Positions 10,316 to 21,002 of a stretch of DNA of 64,000 bases are shown here, piece by piece. Positions within the stretch are counted from its first letter, which is position 1, and the number at the start of each line of letters is the position of its first letter. Where the stretch lies: positions 44,227-108,226 of the forward strand of contig CALAJK010000026.1 of the NCBI GenBank assembly GCA_937922795.1, in the 5' to 3' direction. Both the position numbers and the translations under genes were made by a program. A model generated the notes under the pieces. The model saw nothing but the letters and a program-made list of their open reading frames with translations. It was not told where the DNA came from and searched no databases. The stretch is from an uncultured Anaerolineae bacterium (GTDB lineage Bacteria; Chloroflexota; Anaerolineae; Aggregatilineales; Phototrophicaceae).

Positions 10316-11065
<750 letters not shown>

Positions 11066-11104
11066 AGCCCGTCCTGGCGCAGCCGCAAACGTTTGCTGCT
11101 ATGT

Positions 11105-11129
11105 GGGGCGCTCCACGCCGGAGCGCCCC
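11105..11129. terminator. GC-rich hairpin after sdhB
   Basis: GGGGCGCTCC-acgcc-GGAGCGCCCC, 10-bp perfect stem, no T tract. Confidence 0.4.
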
Positions 11130-11245
11130 GATTGCTGCTCCAGGCACAAAGCTCGCCCCCGCGCCGCTTGCTGGCTTCTAAGGCTGGTCTAACGCGGGGG
11201 TGCTATGCTCATCGCAGCGAACCGACATGAGCAGGAGACCGCAGC

Positions 11246-11467
11246 GTGGCTGTCTGGAGAGATGATGAGGGGGATTGGGGTTACGGCCTCGGCGCTGTGC
11301 CCCTGCAGGACGACGTCCCTGAGCCTTACTGGACGCTGCGGCGGGTGATCTTTCTGGCGCTGGTGCTGCTGACGCTCATCGCCTTCCTAGTCTACACGCT
11401 GTGGTTTTTGTTCGAGCCCGCCGCGCCGCCGCCGACCCCCACGCTGCCGCCGCTGCGCATCGTTTAG
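11246..11467 (+). CDS. small single-TM hypothetical protein with Pro/Thr-rich tail
   Basis: 73 aa, GTG start, one TM segment VIFLALVLLTLIAFLVYTLWFLF. Confidence 0.6.
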   Translation: MAVWRDDEGDWGYGLGAVPLQDDVPEPYWTLRRVIFLALVLLTLIAFLVYTLWFLFEPAAPPPTPTLPPLRIV

Positions 11468-11528
11468 CCAGCCGCTGGAGCTGGCGGTATAATCGCGTTG
11501 GCGCTATCATTCGCGGCTGGAGTGCCTT

Positions 11529-12053
11529 ATGTCTAATGAGCCGAGCGCGATCACCATCCGGCGGGCTGAGCCGGGCGACGGCGAAGCCCTGCAGCGCCTC
11601 TTCGCCGCTCCTAGGGTCATTTGGGGGACGATTCAGCTTCCGTACCCGTCGGTCGAGATGTGGCGCAAGCGCCTGGCCGAGCCGCCGGAAGACCTGTTCC
11701 ATCTGGTCGCGTGCGCTGGGCAGGAGGTGGTCGGCCAGCTCGGCTTGCACACCTTCCCCCAGTCGCCGCGGCGGCGTCATGTCGGCGTCGTCGGCATGGC
11801 CGTGCGCGACGACTGGCAGGGCAGGGGCGTGGGCACAGCGCTCATGCGCGCGGCCATTGACCTGGCCGACAACTGGCTGAACCTGCGGCGGCTGGAACTG
11901 GAGGTGTATACCGATAACGAGCCGGCCATCCGGCTGTACCAGAAGTGCGGTTTCACCATCGAGGGCACGCTGGCGCAGTACGCATTTCGGGGCGGCCAGT
12001 ACGTGGATACGTACATAATGGCCCGCCTGTGGCCGCCGTCCGGCGACCGCTGA
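11529..12053 (+). CDS. GNAT family N-acetyltransferase
   Basis: VVGMAVRDDWQGRGVGTALMRAAIDLAD, RLELEVYTDNEPAIRLYQKCGFTIEGTL. Confidence 0.93.
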   Translation: MSNEPSAITIRRAEPGDGEALQRLFAAPRVIWGTIQLPYPSVEMWRKRLAEPPEDLFHLVACAGQEVVGQLGLHTFPQSPRRRHVGVVGMAVRDDWQGRGVGTALMRAAIDLADNWLNLRRLELEVYTDNEPAIRLYQKCGFTIEGTLAQYAFRGGQYVDTYIMARLWPPSGDR

Positions 12054-12062
12054 CAGCCCGCC

Positions 12063-13487
12063 TCAGCCGAAGCGCCGATTGCTGCGCACGCGGGCGGCCA
12101 GCAGGTCGCTGACGTACTGCAAGTCGCCGTTGGCCAGCACCAGGTCGAACAGCACGTTCGGCCAGCGCCGCTGAATCTGGTCGGTCAGGATGTGGGCGCT
12201 TTCCGGCGGGGTGATGGCCGTCACCGCCAGGCTCTGGCTGTAGGGGATGTGCTCGATGAAGTCCCAGCGGGTGGTGACGATCGGCCGGAAAAGGTTCCAA
12301 TAGGCGCGGGCGGTGTCGAAGAACCAGCGCGTGTCCAGCCCTGGCCCCAGCACGACCGCGTGATGCGTCGGCTCGCCGTGCACCGGCCCCGGCCCGCGCC
12401 CAGCTAGGTTCACGCCCGGCGGGTAAGCACCGTAGGCCAACTGCGGCGTCTGGGTCATCCGCCCCACCGCCGGAAGCTGGTGGTTGAAGTACTCATCCTC
12501 TTTCCACAGACACACGCCGAACAACCAGGTCGGGCCGGTCGTAGCGATCCAGTTGAACATGCCTACCGTCGCCTCGCCGTGGCTGGTGCGGGTGTAGGGC
12601 GGGTAATGCGGGTCGGGCTGATGTGCTTCGTGGATAGGCAGCGGGTAGATGCCGCCTTCCGTGCCCAACGCCGGCAGCGGGTCAATATCGAACCACTGCT
12701 TCATCCGCTGATTGAAGGCGTAGCCCATGGCCGTCAGCCCGTTGGGGTCGCCGTTGGGGGCCGCGGGCGTCGGGAATACATCCCGCCCAGGGTGCACTGC
12801 CTGGGCGATCGGGTCGAACGGGTACTCGAAGTGCCAGCCGCCCTCGTCGCCTCGCTGAAGCTCCGGCGGGCGCGGCACGCTGGGCTGGCCGGGCATCTCT
12901 TGGTAGAAGTGGTTGAGCGTGTAGGGATGCACTGACGCCCACAGGCCGCGCTGGGCGATGGCGCGAAAGCGCTCGCGGTGGTTGTCGCGCAGGTAGCTCA
13001 GCAGCGCGTCCAGCCACAGCACGGCCGTGTCGGTCTCGGCCAGCGCCGGGAAGCCGGGATAGGCGTTCAGCCCGATGATGATCTCGGCGAAGTGCAGCCA
13101 GTTTTCGCACAGCGGGCGGATGACCTCGTCAATGTTGCGGTAGTCCACCCGCGCCCGCTGCTCGCCCGGCCATTCGGGGTCGGGCAGGTTCGGCTCGTTG
13201 TAGAACTCGAACCACAGCGCCCCGGCGGCGCGGTAGCGTTCCCAGAGCTGGCGCACGCCTTCGTCGACTGGCTCGGCGCCCGGCGCGGCGCGGTACACGC
13301 GGATGACCGGCGTGATGCCGCTGGCCAGCAGGCGCGGGCAGTCGGGAATGAATTCGCCGCCGCCGCACACCAGCTTCAGCCAGCCGAGCTGCATCGGCGT
13401 GTAGTATTCGTAGCGCAGGGGCTTATAAGCCCCCTCGTTGTGCAGGCCGCGCGGGTTGCGCGACCACTGATACTCGGTGAGTCTCAC
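12063..13487 (-). CDS. uncharacterised GH-A-like (beta/alpha)8 protein with conserved C-terminal domain
   Basis: 474 aa; WFEFYNEPNLP (NEP, acid/base-like) and ALGTEGGIYPL (nucleophile-like); C-terminal HHAVVLGPGLDTRWFFDTARAYWNLFRPIV...ARVRSNRRFG; no signal peptide. Confidence 0.7.
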   Translation of the reverse strand: MRLTEYQWSRNPRGLHNEGAYKPLRYEYYTPMQLGWLKLVCGGGEFIPDCPRLLASGITPVIRVYRAAPGAEPVDEGVRQLWERYRAAGALWFEFYNEPNLPDPEWPGEQRARVDYRNIDEVIRPLCENWLHFAEIIIGLNAYPGFPALAETDTAVLWLDALLSYLRDNHRERFRAIAQRGLWASVHPYTLNHFYQEMPGQPSVPRPPELQRGDEGGWHFEYPFDPIAQAVHPGRDVFPTPAAPNGDPNGLTAMGYAFNQRMKQWFDIDPLPALGTEGGIYPLPIHEAHQPDPHYPPYTRTSHGEATVGMFNWIATTGPTWLFGVCLWKEDEYFNHQLPAVGRMTQTPQLAYGAYPPGVNLAGRGPGPVHGEPTHHAVVLGPGLDTRWFFDTARAYWNLFRPIVTTRWDFIEHIPYSQSLAVTAITPPESAHILTDQIQRRWPNVLFDLVLANGDLQYVSDLLAARVRSNRRFG

Positions 13488-13517
13488 GCGGCCTCCTTCC
13501 GGCGGGCTGACCTGACC

Positions 13518-14981
13518 TCAGCCAAAGCGGCGGTTGCTGCGCACGCGGGCGTTCAGGACGTCGGCGACCTGGCCGGGGCTGTCCACGGCCAGGATCAGAT
13601 CGAACAGGACATTGGGGTATTTCTGCTGGATGGACTGGCGCAGCGCGTCGGCCATATCGGGCGGGGCGATGACGGTCACCGCCAGGCTGCGGCTGGGCGG
13701 GATGTGCTCGATGAAATTCCAGGCGGTGGTCACCATCGGCCGGAACTGGTTCCAGTAGGCGCGGGCGGTGTCGAAGAACCAGCGCGTATCCAGCCCCGGC
13801 GCCAGCACGATGGCATGGAAGCTCGGCTCGCCCTGCAGCGGCCCCGGCCCGGTCATCGGGCCGAAGTACTGGCCGCCGCCGAACACGTCCAGCGGCGGTA
13901 CGCTGCACAGGATCGGCGGCGTCTCCTGCAGGCGGGCGATGGCGCGCACCGGCCCGGTCTTGTAGTATTCGTCCTCTTTCCACAGGCACACGCCGAAGAA
14001 CCAGGGCGGCGCTTGGCGGGCGATCCACTCGAACATGGCCACCGTGCCCTCGGCCTGGCTGTAGCTGGTGTAGGGCGGGTAGCGGTTGTCCTGCTGGTAG
14101 AATGGCACGTCGGCGTCGTCGAACGGGAAGATGCCGCCTTCCGTGCCCAGCACCGGCACGGCCTGCGTCCCCCAGATCTGCTGGCAGCGCTCGTTGAACA
14201 TGCGCCCCATGGCTGTCAGTCCAACCGGGTCGCCGTTGGGCGTCAGCGGCGTGCCGCCGAACACAGTGCGGCCGGGGTCGCGGAACTGGCAGATCGGGTC
14301 GTAGGGGTATTCAAAGTGCCAGCCGGGTTCGCGGGCGTTCTGAGCTTCGGGTGGGCGGGCGCTCAGCGGGCCGCCGCCCGGCATCTGCTGGTAGTAATGG
14401 TTGAGGATGTATGGGTGGGTGGCGACGTACAGCCCGTTGGCCAGCAGATTGCGGAAGCGGTTGTAATGCGCGCGCGCTAGATAGTTCAAGAAGGCGTCCA
14501 TCCAGCGCACCGCCGCCGAGTCGGGGGCGTCGCTCTCCGCCAGCGCCGGGAAGCCGGGGTACGCCCCCTGGCTGACGACGAACTCAGCCCAAGCCAGCCA
14601 GTTGTCCATCAGCGGGCGGATGATGCCGTCGTAGTTGCGCCAGTCGATCCAGGTGCCGGGCGGCCACTCGATGGGCAGGTTGGGCTCGTTGTAGAACTCG
14701 AACCACTTCACGCCAGCGCGGATGTAGGCCAGCGTGCGGTCGCGGATGTCCTGGGTGAACGGATACGCGCCCGGCCGTTCGACGTAGTGGCGCACCACCG
14801 GCGTGATGCCCAACGACAGGAACGTCTGGGCATCGTCCACGTATTCGTACTGGGCTTCGACCAGCTTCACCCAACCGAAGCGCGGCGCTGTCCAGCGGGC
14901 GAAATCCAGCGGGGTGACCAGCACTTGGCGCACATGCAGGCCGCGCGGGTTGCGCGACCACTGGTATTCATCCAGACGCAT
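13518..14981 (-). CDS. uncharacterised GH-A-like (beta/alpha)8 protein, tandem paralogue of 12063..13487
   Basis: ORF track 13518..15065; internal ATG at 14981 gives MRLDEYQWSRNPRGLH, aligning with the paralogue start; KWFEFYNEPNLPIEWP, VLGTEGGIFPF, same C-terminal domain. Confidence 0.7.
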   Translation of the reverse strand: MRLDEYQWSRNPRGLHVRQVLVTPLDFARWTAPRFGWVKLVEAQYEYVDDAQTFLSLGITPVVRHYVERPGAYPFTQDIRDRTLAYIRAGVKWFEFYNEPNLPIEWPPGTWIDWRNYDGIIRPLMDNWLAWAEFVVSQGAYPGFPALAESDAPDSAAVRWMDAFLNYLARAHYNRFRNLLANGLYVATHPYILNHYYQQMPGGGPLSARPPEAQNAREPGWHFEYPYDPICQFRDPGRTVFGGTPLTPNGDPVGLTAMGRMFNERCQQIWGTQAVPVLGTEGGIFPFDDADVPFYQQDNRYPPYTSYSQAEGTVAMFEWIARQAPPWFFGVCLWKEDEYYKTGPVRAIARLQETPPILCSVPPLDVFGGGQYFGPMTGPGPLQGEPSFHAIVLAPGLDTRWFFDTARAYWNQFRPMVTTAWNFIEHIPPSRSLAVTVIAPPDMADALRQSIQQKYPNVLFDLILAVDSPGQVADVLNARVRSNRRFG

Positions 14982-14988
14982 GACGGTT

Positions 14989-15528
14989 TCAATCCCCGCC
15001 GCCGGTGATCGGTCCGGGGGTGGGATAGAGCGGTTGCTGCGGCGTCGGCGGGACGGCCGGGTCAAACGGCGCGGGCGGCGTGGCCGTCACGAAGCCGGCC
15101 GGGGCGCGGGTGGGCGCCGGCCCGCCGATGATCAGCGGCCCCGGCGTCGGGCTGATCGGCGTCGGCGGCAGGGGCGAGGGGATCAGCGGCACGCCGAACG
15201 GCTGGTTGAGCTGCGCGCGGGCGTTGAGCATCGCTTTCATGTCGTCGAACAGATCCTGAACGACAGGGTCGAACAGCGCCTGCGGCGCGACCTGCGCCAT
15301 GGCGACGCCCCACTGCGGGATGGTGTCGCGCCGGGCGACCACGGTGACGATCACCGCATAGTTGGGGGCCAGCAGCCGCACCAGTTCCAAGTCGCTGGCG
15401 ACGATCGGCCGGAAGCGTTCCCAGTACTGGCGGGCGGCGTCGAACAGCCATTCCGCACCCAGGTTGGGCGCGATGATCAAGAAATGATAGTTGGGTAGGG
15501 TATCCGGCGATGGTGGCATAGCCGTCAT
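14989..15528 (-). CDS. standalone version of the C-terminal domain found in the two downstream GH-A-like proteins, with Pro-rich tail
   Basis: HFLIIAPNLGAEWLFDAARQYWERFRPIV...LNARAQLNQPFG aligns with AIVLAPGLDTRWFFDTARAYWNQFRPMV...LNARVRSNRRFG; ATG at 15528 chosen (ORF track 15576). Confidence 0.65.
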   Translation of the reverse strand: MTAMPPSPDTLPNYHFLIIAPNLGAEWLFDAARQYWERFRPIVASDLELVRLLAPNYAVIVTVVARRDTIPQWGVAMAQVAPQALFDPVVQDLFDDMKAMLNARAQLNQPFGVPLIPSPLPPTPISPTPGPLIIGGPAPTRAPAGFVTATPPAPFDPAVPPTPQQPLYPTPGPITGGGD

Positions 15529-15619
15529 TATAGTGGACTCTGGCGCAGTTGAAAACCGCCGCTTCCTGGGCGACAATCAGCGCCTGCGCCTCGCATCACC
15601 GCGGGAAGGGGGATAGCTC

Positions 15620-16432
15620 ATGCCCGGTCAATGGTTGGTCTTGCTGCTGGTGGGGCTGATCGCCGGCGTCGCGTCGGGCATGTTCGGCATCGGCGGCGGC
15701 GTGGTGATCGTGCCGCTGTTGGTCATCTTGGGGTTCGGGCTGCTGCCGGCCATCGGCACATCGCTGGGCGCGCTGCTGATGCCGGTGGGCATCTTCGCCG
15801 TCATCGAGTACTACCGCGCCGGCAAGGTCAAGTTTGGCATCGCCGCCCCGATCGCTGCCGGCTTGGTGGGCGGCATCCTGGTCGGCGCTGAGATCGCCCA
15901 GAGCCTGCCGCAGAGCACCCTTCAGCGGTTGTACGGCGCGTTCTTGCTGTGGATCGGCTGGCGCTTCGCCGAGCCGCGCAAGCTGTGGGTGCGCTGGCGT
16001 TCTCATCAGCCAGCGCCGCGCCCGCCGGAGGAGACGCAGGTGACGACCGCCTGGGGCTGGCTGCTGCTGTTAGGGCTGGGCGCGGGCGTGTTGGCCGGCA
16101 TGTTCGGCATCGGCGGCGGCGCGATCATCGTGCCGGCGCTGGTCGGGCTGCTGAAGTTCGATCAGAAGCTGGCCAACGGCACGTCATTAGCCGCGCTGCT
16201 GCTGCCCGTCGGCCTGGGCGGAGTCATCACGTACTACCGGGAAGGTTATCTCGATCCGGCGGCGGCGGTGGTGGTGGCAGTCGGGCTGGCGGTGGGCGCG
16301 CTGGGCGGGGCGCGGCTGGCGCTGGGGCTGCCGTCGTACCGCGTCAAGCAGTTCTACGGTTTCTTCCTGATCGCGCTCAGCCTGCGCTTCTTGTTCTTCG
16401 ATTGGCTGGTGGCGCTGCTCGGCCGGGGCTGA
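15620..16432 (+). CDS. TSUP/TauE-SafE family sulfite exporter-like permease
   Basis: two homologous halves with GMFGIGGGVVIVPLLV and GMFGIGGGAIIVPALV. Confidence 0.88.
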   Translation: MPGQWLVLLLVGLIAGVASGMFGIGGGVVIVPLLVILGFGLLPAIGTSLGALLMPVGIFAVIEYYRAGKVKFGIAAPIAAGLVGGILVGAEIAQSLPQSTLQRLYGAFLLWIGWRFAEPRKLWVRWRSHQPAPRPPEETQVTTAWGWLLLLGLGAGVLAGMFGIGGGAIIVPALVGLLKFDQKLANGTSLAALLLPVGLGGVITYYREGYLDPAAAVVVAVGLAVGALGGARLALGLPSYRVKQFYGFFLIALSLRFLFFDWLVALLGRG

Positions 16433-16690
16433 ACGCCAGCTTTTCCGCCGGCGCCCTGGCGTTTTGAGCGCCGCCGCTGCGCAGATGCCCTGCGGGGCGC
16501 ATCTATCGGCGTGCCCAGCGGGGCGTGCATATGTCGCGGGTAAAGGCGTCGGTCTGCCCCGGCAAAATCGTATGGAGAGGGAGGTTTAAGAACCTTGCTG
16601 CGCCCCTCGCCTTCCGGGAAAGAGTCGTCTGCAGTCTCTTCGACCGGCGGGGACGGCTAGACCAGCGCCGCCCCCGCCGTCTGAATGAGC

Positions 16691-19426
16691 CTACAGTTCG
16701 AGCATCACCCGCATCATGCCGTCTTTGGGGACGCCCTGGAGCTTGAAGCCGACCCGTTCGCACACCCGCAGCATATCGCTGTTATCGGTCAAGATGGTGC
16801 CGAAGATGCGCCGCACGCCCTCATCGCGCCCGATCTGCACCAGTCGGTTGAGCATCTCCGTGCCGTAGCCGCTGCGCTGGTATTCGTCCGCCACCAGGAT
16901 GGTGAACTCGGCGTCGGTCGTGCCGTACAATTTGATCAGGCGGCCGGCAGCGACGATGGACGGCTCGCCGGTGGCCGGGTCTTTCACCTCCGCCACCAGC
17001 GCCATCTCGCGGTCGTAGTCCACGAAGCAGATGCGCGACAGCCGCTCGTGTTCGATGCGCTGGCTGAGCTTCATCGGGTAGAAGTAGCGCAGGTAGACGG
17101 TGCGTTCGGACAGCCGTTCGTGGAAGCGCGCCATCATCGGCTCATCCTCCGGGCGAATCGGCCGGATCATCACCTGCGCGCCCGTCCGCGACACCCACGG
17201 CCGCGCGTACTGCGACGGGTACGGGCGGATCGCCAGCCGCGGGAGCTGGTCCTCGCGCACTTCCGGGCCGTACAGCACCACCCGCGCGTCCAGCGCCAAG
17301 ATGTGCTCGTGCGACGCCAGCAGCGGGTTGATGTCAATCTCTCTGATCCACCGCTGTTCGGCCACCAACTGGCTGAAGCGCACCATCAACTGTTCCAGCT
17401 CAGCCAGGTTGACCGGCGGCCGCCCGCGCACGCCTTGCAGCGCCTTGTAGATCGTGGTCTGTTCCATCATGCGCCGGGCCAGCGTCGTGTTCAGCGGCGG
17501 CAGCGCCAGTGCCCGGTCCTTGAACACTTCGACCAGCACGCCGCCCATGCCGAACAGCAGCACCGGCCCAAACTGAGGATCTGGGCTGCTGCCGACGATC
17601 AGCTCGTAGCCGTCCAGCTTGATCATAGGCTGCACGGAGACGCCCAGGAAGTGCTCAGCACCGGCCTTCTCCGTCACCGAGGCCCGGATGGCGCGGAAGG
17701 CGGCGCGCACCGCGTCGGCGTTGGGCAGGTTCAGCTTCACGCCGCCGACGTCGGTCTTATGGGTGATGGTCTCAGAGTGCAGCTTGAGCACCACCGGGAA
17801 CCCCAGCGCCTCGGCGGCCTGCGCCGCCTCGTCCTCGGTCGCCGCGATGTGCATCGGCACGGTGGGGATGCCGTAAGCCGCCAGCACCTGCTTCGACTCG
17901 GCCTCGGTGAGGATCGCGCGCCCCTGCGCCCGCGCGTCGGCGATCAGGCGTTCGATCCGCGCCAGTTCGGCGTCGCGTTCGGGCGTGGCGGGGGGCAGCA
18001 TCGGCGTCTCATAGATGCCGCGCAGGTTGTAAGTCAGCCGCCACATGTAGTTGAACAGCCGGGTGGCGGTATCTGGATACGGGAAAGTGGGGATCTTAGC
18101 CTGGTTGAGGATGCGCTCGCCTTCGGCCACGTCTTTCCCGCCCATCCAGCTCGCCAGCACCGGCTTCGACAGGCCGGCGGTGCAGCCTTTCAGCGCCTCG
18201 GCGGTGGCGGTGGGATCGGTCATGGCTTGAGGCGTCAGGATCACGAGCAGGCCGTCGCTGTTCGGGTCCTGCGCGGCAATCTCCAGCGCTTTGGCGTAGC
18301 GCTCTGGGCTGGCGTCTCCCAGGATATCAATCGGGTTGCCGTGGCTCCATGGGCCGGGCAGGAATTCGTTCAGGCGCTGCATCGTCTCCGGCGAGATCTC
18401 GGCCAGTTCGCCGCCGTCGCTGATGAGCGCATCAGTGGCCAGCACGCCGGGGCCGCCGGCGTTGGTGAGGATGGTGAGGCGTTTGCCCGCCGGGCGCGGC
18501 TGCTTGGCCAGCACCTCGACTGTGTGGAAGATGTCCGAGATATGGTTCACCCGCAGCACGCCTACACGGCGGAAGGCGGCCTCCAGCACTTCATCGCTGC
18601 CGGTGAGCGCCCCGGTGTGCGAGGCGGCGGCCTGGGCGGCGGCCTCAGTGCGGCCGGCCTTGATGACGATGATCGGCTTGGTCAGCGCCACTTCGCGGGC
18701 GGCGGACAGGAATGACCGCGCATCGCCGATCGACTCCATGTAGAGGACGATGCTGTGCGTCTCCGGGTCGTCGCCCAGGTAGTAGATCAGGTCGCCCCAG
18801 TTGACGTCCAGCATTGAGCCGATGGAGATGAAAGCGCTGAAGCCGACGTTTTCGGTGAAGCTCCAATCCAGCACCGACGTGCACAGCGCGCCGCTCTGGC
18901 TGATGAAGCCGACGTTGCCGGGGTAGGCCATGGCGGCGGCAAAAGTGGCGTTGATCCCGCCGCGCGGCATCATCACGCCCAGGCAGTTCGGGCCGATGAT
19001 GCGCATCTTGCCGCGGGCGATCTCCATGATCTGGCGTTCCAGTTCCGCCCCTTCCGGCCCGATTTCCTTGAAGCCTGCCGAGATGATGATCGCGCCTTTG
19101 ATGCCCAGCTCGACGCAGTCTTTGATCAGGCCGGGCACGCTCCGGGCTGGCGTGACGATCACCGCCAAGTCAACCGGGTCTGGCACGGACTGGATGTCCG
19201 GGTAGGCTTTGATGCCCAGCACGCTGGGACGCTTCGGGTTCACCGGGAACACAGCCCCGCCGAACGGGCTGGAGATCAGGTTCCACATGATGGTGCGGCC
19301 AACTGTGCCCGGCGTCTCGGTGGCGCCGATCACGGCGACGTTTTTGGGGTGAAAGATCGAGTCCAGCAGTTGGTGATAGGCGGTTCGGGTCTCATCGCCG
19401 ATCACAGGCAGGTCTAGATGTGGCAT
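16691..19426 (-). CDS. ADP-forming acyl-CoA synthetase (CoA-binding + succinyl-CoA ligase-like + ATP-grasp) fused to C-terminal GNAT domain
   Basis: [68 protein letters not shown]-terminal [34 protein letters not shown] at 19426 (ORF 19453). Confidence 0.9.
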   Translation of the reverse strand: MPHLDLPVIGDETRTAYHQLLDSIFHPKNVAVIGATETPGTVGRTIMWNLISSPFGGAVFPVNPKRPSVLGIKAYPDIQSVPDPVDLAVIVTPARSVPGLIKDCVELGIKGAIIISAGFKEIGPEGAELERQIMEIARGKMRIIGPNCLGVMMPRGGINATFAAAMAYPGNVGFISQSGALCTSVLDWSFTENVGFSAFISIGSMLDVNWGDLIYYLGDDPETHSIVLYMESIGDARSFLSAAREVALTKPIIVIKAGRTEAAAQAAASHTGALTGSDEVLEAAFRRVGVLRVNHISDIFHTVEVLAKQPRPAGKRLTILTNAGGPGVLATDALISDGGELAEISPETMQRLNEFLPGPWSHGNPIDILGDASPERYAKALEIAAQDPNSDGLLVILTPQAMTDPTATAEALKGCTAGLSKPVLASWMGGKDVAEGERILNQAKIPTFPYPDTATRLFNYMWRLTYNLRGIYETPMLPPATPERDAELARIERLIADARAQGRAILTEAESKQVLAAYGIPTVPMHIAATEDEAAQAAEALGFPVVLKLHSETITHKTDVGGVKLNLPNADAVRAAFRAIRASVTEKAGAEHFLGVSVQPMIKLDGYELIVGSSPDPQFGPVLLFGMGGVLVEVFKDRALALPPLNTTLARRMMEQTTIYKALQGVRGRPPVNLAELEQLMVRFSQLVAEQRWIREIDINPLLASHEHILALDARVVLYGPEVREDQLPRLAIRPYPSQYARPWVSRTGAQVMIRPIRPEDEPMMARFHERLSERTVYLRYFYPMKLSQRIEHERLSRICFVDYDREMALVAEVKDPATGEPSIVAAGRLIKLYGTTDAEFTILVADEYQRSGYGTEMLNRLVQIGRDEGVRRIFGTILTDNSDMLRVCERVGFKLQGVPKDGMMRVMLEL

Positions 19427-19489
19427 GCGAAAACATCCTTTGTCATCAGACAAGGTGAAACGACACGCGGAATGAAATTCTTAAGATAG

Positions 19490-19495
19490 ATTATA
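19490..19495 (-). promoter_or_regulatory. putative -10 box for the acyl-CoA synthetase-GNAT gene
   Basis: TATAAT on minus strand 64 nt upstream of the ATG. Confidence 0.4.
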
Positions 19496-19596
19496 CCTGG
19501 TCTGGCGGGTTTGAATGTCACCACCTGGTGATGACATCCGTCAACACTTGCGACGGGCAGCCGGCGGGCGCGCGGCGGACAGGACGGCCGCCGCGC

Positions 19597-20931
19597 CTAC
19601 GGGTTGTACACCTGGATGCGCCGGTCGGGCTGGCGCTGCGCCAGCCGTTCCATACTGGTTTTCACCTGCGCCACAATCTCGGCTTCGTCGAGCGTCAGCA
19701 GTTGGCGATCGCGCATCAGTACCTGCCCGTCGCAGATGACGGTGCGCACGTCGCTGGCCGCCGTGTTGTACACCAGGCTGGCGCTGACGCTGTGCAGCGG
19801 CTGGTGATGCACGCCGCGCAAATCCACCAGGATGAGGTCAGCCAGCGCGCCCGGCTCCAGCGCGCCCAGGTCGGCGGGCAGGCCGAACACTTTGGCGCTT
19901 TCGCGGGTGGCCAGGTACAGCGCCTGCGGGATGGTCATCACTTCCGGCGAGCCGGCCTCCTGCTTCTGCGTCATGGCCATCAGCCGCAGCGACTCCCAGA
20001 TGTCGAGCGTGTTGTTGCTCACCGCGCCGTCGGTCGCCAGGCCGACCGGGATGCCGTGCCCCAGGAAGGCGCGCACCGGGGCCGTCCCCATCGCCAGCTT
20101 GAGGTACGTCTTAGGGGCGTGGGCGATGCCCGTCGGTTTGCGCGCCAGCACCGCCATATCGCCCGGCATCGCGCCGATGACGTGCGCCAGGATGGTCGGC
20201 ACTTCGAGCACGCCAGTCTGCTCCAGCACCTGGATCGGCGTCAGCCCGCGCTTCGTCAGGCTGGCCTCGGTCTGGCCCATGGTCTCCGACACGTGGATGT
20301 GAATGCCGACGCCCAGCGCCTCCGCCTGGCGGACGCAGGCGCGCAGGAAATCGTCATCGCAGGTGTAAGGCGCGTGGGGCGCCATCCAGGTGCGGATGCG
20401 GCCGCCGGCGGCCCCCTGGTAGTCGCGGACGAAGGCGGCCGTCTTCTCGACCGCCTCCAGGCCGTCGCTGCCGAAGATCGCCCAGCCCAGCAGCGCCCGC
20501 GTCCCGGCCTTGTCCACCGCCTGCGCGGCGCGGTCCATGTAGAAGTAGTGATCGGCCACGGCGGTGACGCCGCCGCGGATCATCTCCGCCAGCCCCAGCA
20601 GCATGCCCCAGTAGACGTCCTCCGGCTGGAGGTTGCTCTCCAGCGGCCACATGTAATCGTTGAACCATTTTTCGATGGACACGTCCTCGGCCAGACCGCG
20701 AAAGATGACCATCGGCACATGGGCATGGGTGTTGATGAGGCCGGGCATGGCCAGCAGGCCGCCGGCGTCGATCACCTGTCGAAAGTGCGACTGATCGGCC
20801 ATGCCGGCCGGCTGCACCGACTCGATGCGCCCGCCGCCGATCAGGATGTCGTGGTCGCGCAGCACCAGCACCTGCGACGCATCAGCGGCGACCTGGAGCA
20901 CGTTCGCGCTGCGGATGAGCAGATCGGACAT
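19597..20931 (-). CDS. amidohydrolase family protein (MtaD/SAH deaminase-like)
   Basis: GLINTHAHVPMVIFRG, MAPHAPYTCDDDFLR, GIHIHVSETMGQ, GLATDGAVSNNTLDIWESLRLM. Confidence 0.88.
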   Translation of the reverse strand: MSDLLIRSANVLQVAADASQVLVLRDHDILIGGGRIESVQPAGMADQSHFRQVIDAGGLLAMPGLINTHAHVPMVIFRGLAEDVSIEKWFNDYMWPLESNLQPEDVYWGMLLGLAEMIRGGVTAVADHYFYMDRAAQAVDKAGTRALLGWAIFGSDGLEAVEKTAAFVRDYQGAAGGRIRTWMAPHAPYTCDDDFLRACVRQAEALGVGIHIHVSETMGQTEASLTKRGLTPIQVLEQTGVLEVPTILAHVIGAMPGDMAVLARKPTGIAHAPKTYLKLAMGTAPVRAFLGHGIPVGLATDGAVSNNTLDIWESLRLMAMTQKQEAGSPEVMTIPQALYLATRESAKVFGLPADLGALEPGALADLILVDLRGVHHQPLHSVSASLVYNTAASDVRTVICDGQVLMRDRQLLTLDEAEIVAQVKTSMERLAQRQPDRRIQVYNP

Positions 20932-21002
20932 CGCTTTGATCCTTCTGGACAGTCAGTCTTGATGGCGGGCGCGGCCGTCGCCAGCCGCGCCCCAAACGAG
21001 CG

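Noticed and set aside
12978-14480. 500-aa plus-strand ORF opposite the GH-A-like genes
   Set aside because: Antisense shadow of two paralogous coding genes with matching frames and motifs.
16685-18715. 676-aa plus-strand ORF opposite the acyl-CoA synthetase
   Set aside because: Antisense shadow of a well-conserved gene; no family motifs.
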